From Treponema sp. (GTDB lineage: Bacteria > Spirochaetota > Spirochaetia > Treponematales > Treponemataceae): a DNA stretch of 64,000 nucleotides. Location of the stretch: assembly GCA_016290995.1 (NCBI GenBank), contig JAEEVR010000012.1:1-64000 (forward strand). The letters run 5' to 3'. Of the stretch, positions 17,615 to 26,864 are shown piece after piece. The position numbers and the translations under genes were made by a program. The notes beneath the pieces are model-generated. The model saw nothing but the letters and a program-made list of their open reading frames with translations, had not been told where the DNA came from and made no database searches. Every line of letters starts with the position of its first letter. Position 1 is the stretch's first letter.

Positions 17615-18363
17615 CATTGCAAGTCCTCTAGCGTTTTGTAGGAGTTGAGCGGATTTTTTATTCCGCATTCTTCAAGCGGAAATTTAAGGCCGTCGGCAGG
17701 GCTTCCGTCAAAGCGAATCTTTCCCTTGTCCAAAACTATCATGCGGTTTGCCAAAGCCAAAACTTTTTCTATCTCGTGGGTCAAAACGATGACGGTCTTC
17801 TTTTGCTCTTTTAGGCTTCGCATTATAAAAGTCGTTTGCTTTACGCCAGGCCAGTCAAGGTTTGCGAAGGGCTCGTCAAAGATTATAAGCTTGCGGCCCA
17901 GTGCCAAAATTCCGGCCACGGCAAGGCGGCGCTTTTCTCCGCCGCTTAAAGTCCGCGCGTTAAAATCTTTTTTTTCAAAAAGGCCGACTTTTTCCAAGGC
18001 TTCGCGACAAAGCGCCGCCGCCTGCGTTTTGGCCAGGCCCAAGCCCTTCGCGCCGAACATAACGTCTTCGTACGGCGTTTCTCCAAGGATTTGCGCGTCG
18101 GCGTCTTGAAAGACAAGGCCCGCTTCAAAGCCTTTTTGGATTTGAACATTGCCGCTTGTAGGCTCGTCAAGTCCGGCAATCAACGACATCAAGACGCTTT
18201 TTCCGCTTCCGTTGGAACCGGCCAGGACAATGAAGTCGCCTTGGCTTGCGCAAAAAGAAACGCCGTCAAGCGCTTTTGTTCCGTCGGAAAAAACGCGGGT
18301 TAAGTTTTTTACCTCTAAAATTTTTCGCTCGCCATCAGATGTTTGCGCCGCTTCTAAATCCAT
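17611..18363 (-). CDS. bioM: ECF transporter ATPase (BioM/EcfA-like)
   Basis: Walker A GSNGSGKS, LSGGEKRRLAVAGILALGRKLIIFDEPFANLD. Confidence 0.87.
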   Translation of the reverse strand: MDLEAAQTSDGERKILEVKNLTRVFSDGTKALDGVSFCASQGDFIVLAGSNGSGKSVLMSLIAGLDEPTSGNVQIQKGFEAGLVFQDADAQILGETPYEDVMFGAKGLGLAKTQAAALCREALEKVGLFEKKDFNARTLSGGEKRRLAVAGILALGRKLIIFDEPFANLDWPGVKQTTFIMRSLKEQKKTVIVLTHEIEKVLALANRMIVLDKGKIRFDGSPADGLKFPLEECGIKNPLNSYKTLEDLQW

Positions 18364-18375
18364 CTGGCTGGCCGC

Positions 18376-19005
18376 CTAATTTGTGTAGGCCAAAATCGTC
18401 GGCCTGAATTTCTTTGTCAATAAAACCATAAGGACAAGCTTTATAAGGTTGCCCGGAATGAAGGGGAGAACGTAAAGCGGCAAGGCTTTTTCTAGCGGCA
18501 AATGCATTACGATGATTCCGCCGGCGACTCCGCACGCGAACGCTGTGATTGTCGCAACGAGCGCGGCCAAGGTTATTATTGCGATGCGCGCGATGTTTAT
18601 CGAGCGGCTTTTTTTTGCCTGCGGCTCAGGGCTGGCCTCGTCATGGCCGCTTTTATCCGCGGCGTCTTTTTGCGTCAATTCAAAGAGCGCGAGAATCGTT
18701 CCGCCAATGACAGCCGCAAAAAAGTAGCCCCACAAAAAACCGCTTGTCGGCCCCGCCAGCAAAACATGAAGGCCAGCCTTTCCTGTAAAAACCGGAATGC
18801 CTATCGCTCCCAAAAGCAAAAAGAGCAGGACGGCAAGGCCTCCAAAAACTGGCCCCAGCAAAAGGCCGCTTAGCATCGCCATCATGTCTTGGATTACAAT
18901 CGGAACTCCGCCCGGAAGCGGAATTTGGATAAAGCAGCCCGCGCAAATGAGAGCGGCGAACAAGGCGCTGAGCGTGAGCTTTTTTTGAACTTTAACGCTT
19001 TTCAT
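18376..19005 (-). CDS. bioY: Biotin transporter S component BioY
   Basis: LTLSALFAALICAGCFIQIPLPGGVPIVIQDMMAMLSGLLLGPVFGGLAVLLFLLLGAIGIPVF. Confidence 0.93.
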   Translation of the reverse strand: MKSVKVQKKLTLSALFAALICAGCFIQIPLPGGVPIVIQDMMAMLSGLLLGPVFGGLAVLLFLLLGAIGIPVFTGKAGLHVLLAGPTSGFLWGYFFAAVIGGTILALFELTQKDAADKSGHDEASPEPQAKKSRSINIARIAIITLAALVATITAFACGVAGGIIVMHLPLEKALPLYVLPFIPGNLIKLVLMVLLTKKFRPTILAYTN

Positions 19006-19945
19006 AACTTATGCTCCCCGGCGCGAAAATTTTCTTCGCGCCGCTTAATGTATTGAATGTGGCCCAGCCATAGGGGTTGATTCCAGAAAAAATCAATTTC
19101 TCTCCGTTTTCGGCGCGGACTGTTTTTTGCGCGTCGAAATTTTTTTTGTCCCAGATTTTTTGCAAGTCGTTCGCGTCGGAAAAAACCATGCCTTCCATCA
19201 ATGAGTATTCCTTTAAGAAGGCTTCGAGAATTTCTTTTCTGGCGGAAGGCCGCTTTTTGTCAAGGGCTTTGTCCACGCCTTGGATTTTTGGGCATTTGTT
19301 AATGTTCGCGCCGATTCCAAGGTTTAAGTATGAGCAAAGGCCACCGACGTTTAGCGATTCGTCAAGTATGCCTGAAACCTTTCCATTGGCGCTCCATATG
19401 TCGTTGGGCCAGCGGACGAAAAATCTTTTGCCGCTGGTTTTTTCAAGCGCGTATGCCATAGCGATTTGGGCCGCCATCAAGGCGCGGCCGTTTTGATGGG
19501 CCAAGAGCTTTGGGTAAGTCACAAGCGTAAAGGCCAAGGAGCCGTCCGTCGTTTTCCAAAGGTGTTTTCCGCGGCCCTTTCCTTGGCTTTGCTCGTCGGC
19601 GGTTACGACTTTCGCGCTAAGGTCGCCCGCTTCAAGGCCCTTTAGAGCGATTTTTCTAGCCTCGTCCATAGTCGATCCGATTGTCTTAAAGTGGACAAAG
19701 CGGCTTTCGTCTTTTCCAAACTCAAAGGGGCATAGGCTGTCGGAATTGTTTTCTTTTAATAAATAGCCGCTTTTTTGCGCGTCGATTTGGTAGCCGGCCT
19801 TTTGCAAGCTTTGGACGGCTTTCCAAACGGAAGTTCTGGAAATTTCCAAGGCGGAGGAAAGCTCTTCGCCGGAAACTCTTTTGTCTGTTTGCCGTAAAGT
19901 TTCCAAAAGCCGCGCTTTTGTGGAGGCGTTTTCGTTACCCAACAT
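18992..19945 (-). CDS. birA: Bifunctional biotin-protein ligase / biotin operon repressor
   Basis: N-terminal HTH (GEELSSALEISRTSVWKAVQSLQKAGYQI); DEQSQGKGRGKHLW; FVRWPNDI. Confidence 0.93.
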   Translation of the reverse strand: MLGNENASTKARLLETLRQTDKRVSGEELSSALEISRTSVWKAVQSLQKAGYQIDAQKSGYLLKENNSDSLCPFEFGKDESRFVHFKTIGSTMDEARKIALKGLEAGDLSAKVVTADEQSQGKGRGKHLWKTTDGSLAFTLVTYPKLLAHQNGRALMAAQIAMAYALEKTSGKRFFVRWPNDIWSANGKVSGILDESLNVGGLCSYLNLGIGANINKCPKIQGVDKALDKKRPSARKEILEAFLKEYSLMEGMVFSDANDLQKIWDKKNFDAQKTVRAENGEKLIFSGINPYGWATFNTLSGAKKIFAPGSISYEKR

Positions 19946-19965
19946 GTTTTATAGGGTAACGAAAA
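19929..19965. promoter_or_regulatory. Candidate BirA operator: perfect 12-bp inverted repeat, 13-nt spacer
   Basis: ttttcgttaccc-N13-gggtaacgaaaa spanning the birA start codon and the -10 (19953-19958) of a TTGACA (19976-19981)-N17-TACCCT promoter. Confidence 0.8.
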
Positions 19966-19969
19966 TCCG

Positions 19970-21388
19970 TTATTCTGTCAACTCCGCGTAGATGTCAACG
20001 CCACTAACGGCGATCGCGCGGACGCGAACGACCGCGCCGGACTTTATTTTAGCCGCAGCCTTTTTGTCATCCGCGTCGTATTCAATGACAATGTTTCCGT
20101 CGACTTCGGGGGCTTGGAACCAGGCGCGGCCAATCGCGTAGGCGGCTTCTTGGCCTTGCGAGCCCTTGCGGGGATTGTCTACGATTTCCTCAACCAAAAC
20201 GTTGTATTCCAAACGCTTTCCGCCTTTGCGGACTCTGCCAGCCAAGCGCTTTTGGGTTATTTTTTCCTGCGCGTCTTGCAAGGCCTTAACCCGCGCGGCG
20301 GCGATTTTTTTTGTCACTTGCTTTTTCATCAAGGCCGCGGGCGTGTCGTCTTCGCGGCTGTAGGCAAAGGCTCCGCTCCAGTCGGGCTGAATCGCGTCCA
20401 AAAATTGCAAAGTGTTTTGCGCGGCCTCTTCCGTTTCGCCGGGAAAGCCCGCCAAAAAGGTTGTGCGCAAGGCCGCGGCCGGAAATTGGGCGCGAATGTT
20501 CTTTACAAGGTCCTTGTAGCAGGCCGCGGAATTTTTTCTGTTCATCGCGCGGATTACGCCGTCGTCTCCGCTTTGGAAGGGAATGTCAAAGTAGGGCAAA
20601 ATGCGCGCGTCGTTTTTTAGGACTTGCAAAATGTCCGGGTTAAAGTGGTCGGGGTGGATGTAAAGCAAGCGGATCCAAAAGTCGCCCTTTAGCGCGCTGA
20701 TTTTTTTTAGCAAGGCCGCGAGAGGGGAGAGGCCGCGCTTCTTGGTCTTGCTTTCGTTTGCCGTCGCGCCTTCCGTTCCGTAGGCCGCAAGGTCTTGGCC
20801 GATAAGGTTTATCTCAAAGATGCCGCGCTTTAAAAGCGCTTTTATCTCGGCGACGATGTCGGCGGCCGGGCGGCTTCTCAGTTCCCCGCGGATAAGGGGA
20901 ATCGCGCAAAAGCTGCAATGGTTTGAGCAGCCTTCGGTTATTTTTACGTAGGCGGAATTTTTGTAGGACAAAAGCTTAAGCCGCTCTCCGCAAGAAACTC
21001 CGGCTTGCGGCGGAGTGTCCACCGCGCGTTTTCCTTTTACGATTTTTTTAGCGAAGGCCGCCACGCGGCTTAAGTCGCCGTTCCCAAAAATGCCGTCCGC
21101 CTCAGGAAGCTCGTCCTTAAAAATTTTCGCGTAGCGTTGCGCGAGGCAGCCTGCCAAAATTATTTTTTTGTCCGCGTATTTTTTTCTCGCTCCCAAAAGA
21201 GCGTCCAATGATTCTTTCTTGGCGCTTTCGATAAAGCCGCAGGAATTGATGATGATTAAGTCGGCCTCGTCGGCGGTCTCCGCCTGCTTCCAGCCTTCTT
21301 TGATTAGATTGGAGATGATTACTTCGCCGTCGACTTGATTTTTGGCGCAACCGCGCTGGTCAAGAAAAAATTTAGTCAAGGCCTTCAA
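19970..21388 (-). CDS. rimO: Ribosomal protein uS12 methylthiotransferase
   Basis: DQRGCAKNQVDGEVI, INSCGFIESAKKESLD, ITEGCSNHCSFCAIPLIRGELRSR. Confidence 0.93.
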   Translation of the reverse strand: MKALTKFFLDQRGCAKNQVDGEVIISNLIKEGWKQAETADEADLIIINSCGFIESAKKESLDALLGARKKYADKKIILAGCLAQRYAKIFKDELPEADGIFGNGDLSRVAAFAKKIVKGKRAVDTPPQAGVSCGERLKLLSYKNSAYVKITEGCSNHCSFCAIPLIRGELRSRPAADIVAEIKALLKRGIFEINLIGQDLAAYGTEGATANESKTKKRGLSPLAALLKKISALKGDFWIRLLYIHPDHFNPDILQVLKNDARILPYFDIPFQSGDDGVIRAMNRKNSAACYKDLVKNIRAQFPAAALRTTFLAGFPGETEEAAQNTLQFLDAIQPDWSGAFAYSREDDTPAALMKKQVTKKIAAARVKALQDAQEKITQKRLAGRVRKGGKRLEYNVLVEEIVDNPRKGSQGQEAAYAIGRAWFQAPEVDGNIVIEYDADDKKAAAKIKSGAVVRVRAIAVSGVDIYAELTE

Positions 21389-22460
21389 CTACCAAACGAT
21401 AGCGGTTGTCGTCGGTGCGAATCCACTTGATGTCTTCTACAACGACTTCGCCCGCCTTTGCGATTTCCAAATCTTGGGCGCGGCCGCCTGCGATTACTTG
21501 GAACTTTACGGTGTTTCCGTTGCTAATCCAAATGCGAGTTTTGTTGTTGGCGGTCATTGTTACAGCGTCGCCGTTGGTGTAGTAATTTTCTACAGAATCC
21601 TTTCTGTCAACTTCGTAGCGGAAAACGCAGGGGTTTCTAAAGCTGGCGTTAAGAGTAAAGGGATAAGCCCTGTTGTCTTCAAGAATGATTGTTTGGTTGG
21701 CCTGCTGCGACGCAAGCAAAGGAATTGAAGTTTCGTCAACGTTTTCGGTTACGGCGCTTCCGTCCTTGAGCATGATGTAAACTTCCGCTCCGCGAGAATT
21801 CTTGTTTGAAGAAACTTCCCAAACGTCAATCACAAGGTCAACCGCGCTGTCGCCGTCAATGTCAAGCTCGCGCGTTTCGCTAAGGTCAAAGTACTGGAGT
21901 CCAACCGGAGTTTGCAAGCCAAGGCGCGAGTCCGTGTCGCTTGCGACGGTAAGCATGATGTTTCCGTCGTGGCTGGGAACCAAGATTTGGTCGCCAACGT
22001 AAAGGCGTTCGTTCAAGGGCTTGGAGTCAAGCTCGTAAGTTTTTTGCTGAACCTTGTTGGAAACCGCGTACTCGTTTTGCTTTGCGATTTGCTTGGGTCT
22101 GTAAACGGCAAAATAAAGGATCAACAAAATCACGGTTGTGGCGACGATGATGGAACTTGTCACGATGGCTGGAACAAAGTATGTCGGTTTTGGCTTTTCA
22201 AACAAGCCCTCGGGAACGGGAGACTCCTGCACCAAGGCGGCGTGGTAAAGTTTTGTCAAGCGCGCGGCGTCAACGTTTAGGTATTCTGAATAGTTTCTCA
22301 AAAAGCCTACGACATAGGCTTCGCCGTGAAAGACCGAAGTGTTTTCGCTTTCCAAAGCCTCTATGTAGCGCTGCGAGATTGAAGTTTCTTTTGCGGCTGT
22401 CTCAACCGATACTTTTTTTTGTTCGCGAGCTTGTCGCAGAATGGCGCCGTAACTGTCCAT
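21372..22460 (-). CDS. RodZ-like membrane protein with N-terminal HTH and C-terminal DUF4115-like domain
   Basis: GAILRQAREQKKVSVETAAKETSISQRYIEALE...VVGFLRNYSEYL; single TM IVATTVILLILYFAVY. Confidence 0.82.
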   Translation of the reverse strand: MDSYGAILRQAREQKKVSVETAAKETSISQRYIEALESENTSVFHGEAYVVGFLRNYSEYLNVDAARLTKLYHAALVQESPVPEGLFEKPKPTYFVPAIVTSSIIVATTVILLILYFAVYRPKQIAKQNEYAVSNKVQQKTYELDSKPLNERLYVGDQILVPSHDGNIMLTVASDTDSRLGLQTPVGLQYFDLSETRELDIDGDSAVDLVIDVWEVSSNKNSRGAEVYIMLKDGSAVTENVDETSIPLLASQQANQTIILEDNRAYPFTLNASFRNPCVFRYEVDRKDSVENYYTNGDAVTMTANNKTRIWISNGNTVKFQVIAGGRAQDLEIAKAGEVVVEDIKWIRTDDNRYRLVVEGLD

Positions 22461-22472
22461 CGTATTTTCCTA

Positions 22473-23171
22473 TTAAAACATAAAATTGTCGTAACTGTTC
22501 GCCGCCGAAGGAATGTCGTAGCTAAAGCGCTGGGCGGTCAAGCCTTGGTTGATCTCGTAGTCGGAAAAATCAATCTTGTATGTTACGTCCGAAGGCGTGA
22601 CCGCTTCGATGCGACGAATCAATTTTGTTTTAGGAGTGATAGAAAGCTTGATGTAGCGGAACGCTTCGCTTGTAGTGCGGCGCCACAAAACCAAGCGCAC
22701 GACTTTTTCGTCCGAGCCTTCGTCAAGCGGAACGGCTTCCTGGCTTGTCTCGTAGCTGACTGTGTAATAGCGGCGCATCAAAGAAAGGCCCTCGCTTGTG
22801 GCAAGGTTGGCCGCGTTTCCCTTTGCGTCGGAATCTTCGGCGTTGGCGTTTTGAGTCAAAACAGCCTGATGGCCGGGCAAGTAAATCGTGAGAGTTTCGC
22901 CGTTAAAGACGATGACTTGGTCTTCCGGCTTTGAAAAGTCAAAGCGGACTTTGTCGGGCTGAAGGTAAGTGATCTTTGCCTTCATGTCTTCTTTGTCTAT
23001 CGTGATGTTGGAGTTGGCTTGGTAGTCTTTTATTTTTCCGTATTCTTCAGAAACGCTTTTAAAGTATTCGTTTGCTGTGATGATTGTCTCCGGGCCTTGG
23101 GCAAAGACGCCCGCTGACAAAATGGCCGCGGCAAAAGCGCTCAAAATCGATTTCTTAACTGACAATTTCAT
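22473..23171 (-). CDS. lolA: Outer-membrane lipoprotein carrier LolA-like protein
   Basis: Signal peptide; KDYQANSNITIDKEDMKAKITYLQPDKVRFDFSKPEDQVIVFNGETLTIYLPG; start MKLSVKK at 23171. Confidence 0.8.
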   Translation of the reverse strand: MKLSVKKSILSAFAAAILSAGVFAQGPETIITANEYFKSVSEEYGKIKDYQANSNITIDKEDMKAKITYLQPDKVRFDFSKPEDQVIVFNGETLTIYLPGHQAVLTQNANAEDSDAKGNAANLATSEGLSLMRRYYTVSYETSQEAVPLDEGSDEKVVRLVLWRRTTSEAFRYIKLSITPKTKLIRRIEAVTPSDVTYKIDFSDYEINQGLTAQRFSYDIPSAANSYDNFMF

Positions 23172-23178
23172 GCCGTCT

Positions 23179-23207
23179 ATTATAGAAGAAACGCGCTCAA
23201 CTGTCAA
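23179..23207 (-). promoter_or_regulatory. Perfect-consensus promoter of lolA, predicted leaderless
   Basis: TTGACA (23207-23202)-N17-TATAAT (23184-23179)-7 nt-ATG 23171. Confidence 0.85.
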
Positions 23208-23289
23208 TTGCCGCCCGTATTTACGAAAGCAAGGCAATAATCGTATGTTCGGGCGGTTTTGCCGCGTCCTAAGGACGCTGCCTGGTACT

Positions 23290-24468
23290 TTACAATAGGT
23301 AGGCTAGCGTTCCGATGACAAGGAGGAGGGCCGCGTTCCACAAAGTGAAGATGGACATGTAGTTGGGAGCGTTTGGAGATTTTGCCTCGTCGGATGTTGA
23401 GTAAAGCTTGAACGAGATGACGCTTGCCATCGAGGCGATCAAAGTTCCCAAGCCGCCCGCGTTGACCGCAAGCAGGAGGGCCGCTCCGTCCTGGGCAAAG
23501 GCGCTTAGCAAGAGCGCCGCCGGAACGTTGCTGATAACCTGGCTTGCCGCGATTCCCGCGATGTAAGTCGAAAGGCGGCTTTTTAACGCTCCCTGCAAAA
23601 AGTCAGAAAACGCCGGAACGGTAGAAAGCGTCTTTGTAAAGATGAAAAATCCCGCGAAAGTAAAGAGCAGGCTGTAGTCGACTTTTTTAAGCAAGCGAGC
23701 GTCGCAAACGACGGCAAGAACTAGCGTGACGGCCAGCATGATCCGCCAGTCCAAGGCGCGGAAGACCGTCAAAAGGCAGATGACAAAATTGGCCGCGTAA
23801 AGGAAAGTTTTGAAATTCCATTTGACAAAAACGCGGTGGTTTTGCAATTCTTCAGGATTGATTTTGTCGATTTGGCCCGGGGCCTTTTTGGTAAATAAGA
23901 CCGCCAGCGCCAATAGCGCGAATAACGAGGGAACGGCAATCCTTGCGGTGAGGCCAAAGAACTCCGCCGCGGAAAATTCGTATTTTGAAAATAGGTAGAG
24001 GTTTTGCGGGTTTCCCATCGGGGTGGCGCAGGAGCCAAGGTTGGCCGCGAGCGTTTCCAATACGATTAAGTTGGCGCAAGGAAAGCCAAGGTTTTTGAAT
24101 ATCAATATCGATATCGGAACGAAAGTCAAAAGCGCCACGTCGTTTGTGACCAGCATCGAGCTGAAAAACACGATGCTGGTAAGCAAAAAGTAAAGGGAGC
24201 GGCGGCTTTTGCAAAGACGCGTAAGGCGGGCTGCCGCAAAGTCCAAATAGTTTTGGCTTTGAAAGGCTTTTATCACAAGCATAAGGCAAAACAGAATGGC
24301 GAGCGTCCTAAAGTCAATCGCTTGGACGTAAAGGCTAGGCTGGGGCCTTACAAGCGCCGCCGCGACGGCCGCCAAAAAAATCGCCGCGAACAATACCGGC
24401 TCGCGCTTTACAAAGGCCAAGAATCCCCTTCCCAGCCGCGCGAAAAACCGTTCCTCCAAATTTTTCAT
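23290..24468 (-). CDS. SLC13/ArsB-type anion permease
   Basis: Polytopic; LVTNDVALLTFVPISILI, LGSCATPMGNPQNLYLFSKY; start at 24468. Confidence 0.8.
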   Translation of the reverse strand: MKNLEERFFARLGRGFLAFVKREPVLFAAIFLAAVAAALVRPQPSLYVQAIDFRTLAILFCLMLVIKAFQSQNYLDFAAARLTRLCKSRRSLYFLLTSIVFFSSMLVTNDVALLTFVPISILIFKNLGFPCANLIVLETLAANLGSCATPMGNPQNLYLFSKYEFSAAEFFGLTARIAVPSLFALLALAVLFTKKAPGQIDKINPEELQNHRVFVKWNFKTFLYAANFVICLLTVFRALDWRIMLAVTLVLAVVCDARLLKKVDYSLLFTFAGFFIFTKTLSTVPAFSDFLQGALKSRLSTYIAGIAASQVISNVPAALLLSAFAQDGAALLLAVNAGGLGTLIASMASVISFKLYSTSDEAKSPNAPNYMSIFTLWNAALLLVIGTLAYLL

Positions 24469-24474
24469 GCCGCT

Positions 24475-24504
24475 AGTATAGCGAAAAGCGCCGCGCGATT
24501 GCAA
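24475..24504 (-). promoter_or_regulatory. Promoter of SLC13-like permease gene, predicted leaderless
   Basis: TTGCAA (24504-24499)-N18-TATACT (24480-24475)-6 nt-ATG 24468. Confidence 0.6.
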
Positions 24505-24568
24505 GCCAAAAAATCCATTCGCGCCACTTGAACAAATGGCCCAAAATGCGCTAGAATAATCGTCACTT

Positions 24569-24641
24569 GGGGTATTAGCTCATCTGGTAGAGCGATAGGT
24601 TCGCAATCTATAGGTGGTCGGTTCGAGTCCGATATACTCCA
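24569..24641 (+). tRNA. tRNA-Ala (anticodon CGC)
   Basis: Cloverleaf: acceptor GGGGTAT/ATACTCC with G3:U70; anticodon loop TTCGCAA; T-arm GTCGGTTCGAGTCCGAT; CCA not encoded. Confidence 0.93.
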
Positions 24642-24645
24642 CAAG

Positions 24646-24674
24646 ACGCGGTTCCACACGGGCCGCGTTTTTTT
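24646..24674 (+). terminator. Intrinsic terminator after tRNA-Ala
   Basis: acgcgg...ccgcgt followed by T-run. Confidence 0.8.
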
Positions 24675-24710
24675 ATTTTAGGAGGAAGTCTTTCTCCAAT
24701 CGAGGGCAGC

Positions 24711-24992
24711 CTATTGCAGTTTTAACACCAGCTTTTTTCCAAGAACATTGGCGGCTTTTGTTAAAGTGCCCAGCGTGACGGAATCGTTGTCTGGATTTAG
24801 AAGCCTGTTTAGCGCCGCGCGCGAGGTTGACATTTTTTTAGCCATGTCGCTTTTTGTGATTTTTTGGCGCTTCATCTCGTCAAGCAAGTTGCAAGCGAGG
24901 ACGCGCTTTACGGCCTCGTTTCTTGTTTCGGAAGCGATGTTTTCTTCTTTGAGAAAATCTTCAAAAGAACTTCCAACATAAGCCTTGTTCAT
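24711..24992 (-). CDS. XRE-family HTH protein (antitoxin-like), no adjacent toxin
   Basis: LLDEMKRQKITKSDMAKKMSTSRAALNRLLNPDNDSVTLGTLTKAANVLGKKLVLKL. Confidence 0.85.
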   Translation of the reverse strand: MNKAYVGSSFEDFLKEENIASETRNEAVKRVLACNLLDEMKRQKITKSDMAKKMSTSRAALNRLLNPDNDSVTLGTLTKAANVLGKKLVLKLQ

Positions 24993-24998
24993 TTTTTT

Positions 24999-25027
24999 AA
25001 TGTATCATTATTGATACGTTTTGTCAA
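24999..25027 (-). promoter_or_regulatory. XRE gene promoter with embedded palindromic operator
   Basis: TTGACA (25027-25022)-N17-TACATT (25004-24999)-6 nt-ATG 24992; gtatca-ttat-tgatac palindrome at 25002-25017 between/over -35 and -10. Confidence 0.75.
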
Positions 25028-25116
25028 GTCTTTTGTTAATTTCATTTTTTCTCCAGTATTAAGATAGACATTTTTATCGAAAAATTCGCGCGTTTTTAAA
25101 AAATTCGTAAAAAAAA

Positions 25117-25145
25117 TTGAATTTTCTCCCCATTTTTGCTACAAT
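25117..25145 (+). promoter_or_regulatory. Promoter of ilvB, predicted leaderless
   Basis: TTGAAT (25117-25122)-N17-TACAAT (25140-25145)-7 nt-ATG 25153. Confidence 0.65.
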
Positions 25146-25152
25146 GCTCCCC

Positions 25153-26856
25153 ATGAAAAAGACAGGCTCACAGATAATTTGCGAACTTTTAAAGGCGTAT
25201 AAAATCACGACAGTGGCGGGTATTCCGGGCGGATCGATTTTGCCGCTTTACGACGAATTGGCCCGAAGCGGAATCAAGCACGTCCTTGTCCGCCAGGAAC
25301 AGGCCGCGGGCTTTATCGCGCAGGGCTTTGCCCGCACTACGGGAAAGCCTGCCGTTTGCATGGCCACAAGCGGCCCCGGCGCGATGAATCTTTTGACGGC
25401 CATCGCCGACGCTCGCTGCGACTCGATTCCGATAATCGCGATTACGGGGCAAGTGAACCTTTCTATGATCGGAACGGACGCCTTCCAAGAGGCCGACACC
25501 TTTGGCCTTTCGTTCCCGATTACAAAGCACAGCATGATGGTAAAGAGCGCGGCGGAACTTTTGACCGCGATTCCCAAGGCCTTTGAAATCGCCACGACCG
25601 GCCGCCCTGGCCCGGTTTTGATTGACGTTCCGCGAAACGTTCAGCTTGAGGAAGTTGAATTTTCCTCGTGGCCAAAAATCTCTGGCGCAAAAAAAGAAGT
25701 GCGCTTTCATACAAACAAAAAAGAAATTCCCGCGCGCCTCAAGGCGATTTTTGGAGCGATGGACAAAAGCAAAAAGCCTGTCGCCTATTTGGGAGGAGGC
25801 TGCAATTCCGTCGAGGTGGCTAAATACCTTAAGGCGCTTTTTGGCCTTTACAAAATTCCCGCAATCTCTAGCCTTATGGGAATCGGAGCCGTTCCAGCGA
25901 CCGACTCTTCTTACTTGGGAATGGTTGGAATGCACGGCTCCGTCGCGGCCAACCAAGCGATGCACGACGCGGACTTAGTTCTCGCGCTTGGCGTTCGCTT
26001 TGACGACCGCGCGATTGGACTTGCAAAAGAATTTTGCCCCAACGCGAAAATCGTCCACATCGACATCGACGCCGCCGAAGTGAACAAGATTTTTGCCGCC
26101 GACATTTCTTTGGTTTGCGACTTGGAAAGCTCCCTGGCCGCGCTGGCCGAGCTTGTCCGCGAAAAGAAAGATTCGTTCAACAAAGAAAACGCAACGGCTC
26201 GAAAAGCATGGCTAGAAAAAATGTCGGCCCTGCGAAAGAAAACTTTTACGGTCGAATGCGGCCGCAACAAAAAGACCGGTTTGGAAAACCCGCGCGCCTT
26301 TATCGCCGCTCTTCCAAGCAAAAACGTAATCGTGACGACAGACGTCGGCCAGCACCAAATGTGGGCCGCGCAATATTATCCCGTCCAAGAGCCGCGGACT
26401 TTCTTGACTTCCGGCTCGCTTGGAACGATGGGCTTTGGACTTCCCGCCGCTATCGGAGCGGCTTTGGCCAATCCGCAAAAGCGCGTCGTTTGCATTTCCG
26501 GCGACGGCTCGATTATGATGAACGTGCAGGAGCTTGCAACTTTGGCCGAGCAAAACTTGAACGTGGTCGTAATCGTTTTTGAAAACGGAACGCTTGGAAT
26601 GGTTCGTCAGCAGCAAAAGTATATTTTTAAGAACAACTTTAGCGCCAGCGTTTTTGCAAAAAAGCCTGACTTGCTTAACATCGCGCGCGGCTTTGGAATC
26701 GAAACCTTTGACTCAGGGCTAGACAAGGATTGGGCAAAAAAAGTTTTTGACCCGGCCAGAAAAGTGCCCGCCTTTGTCCGCGTTAAGATTGACGCAGACG
26801 AAGACGTTCTTCCGTATGTAATGGCCGGCAAGGCCAATATCGATTCAATTAATTAG
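25153..26856 (+). CDS. ilvB: Acetolactate synthase large subunit (TPP enzyme)
   Basis: IICELLKAYKITTVAGIPGGSILPLYDEL, RQEQAAGFIAQGFARTTG, GDGSIMMNVQELATLAEQNLNVVVIVFENGTLGMVRQQQ. Confidence 0.92.
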   Translation: MKKTGSQIICELLKAYKITTVAGIPGGSILPLYDELARSGIKHVLVRQEQAAGFIAQGFARTTGKPAVCMATSGPGAMNLLTAIADARCDSIPIIAITGQVNLSMIGTDAFQEADTFGLSFPITKHSMMVKSAAELLTAIPKAFEIATTGRPGPVLIDVPRNVQLEEVEFSSWPKISGAKKEVRFHTNKKEIPARLKAIFGAMDKSKKPVAYLGGGCNSVEVAKYLKALFGLYKIPAISSLMGIGAVPATDSSYLGMVGMHGSVAANQAMHDADLVLALGVRFDDRAIGLAKEFCPNAKIVHIDIDAAEVNKIFAADISLVCDLESSLAALAELVREKKDSFNKENATARKAWLEKMSALRKKTFTVECGRNKKTGLENPRAFIAALPSKNVIVTTDVGQHQMWAAQYYPVQEPRTFLTSGSLGTMGFGLPAAIGAALANPQKRVVCISGDGSIMMNVQELATLAEQNLNVVVIVFENGTLGMVRQQQKYIFKNNFSASVFAKKPDLLNIARGFGIETFDSGLDKDWAKKVFDPARKVPAFVRVKIDADEDVLPYVMAGKANIDSIN

Positions 26857-26864
26857 GAGTAAAT

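Noticed and set aside
24646-24674. Possible attachment site next to the tRNA
   Set aside because: Better explained as an intrinsic terminator; no integrase or second att copy seen
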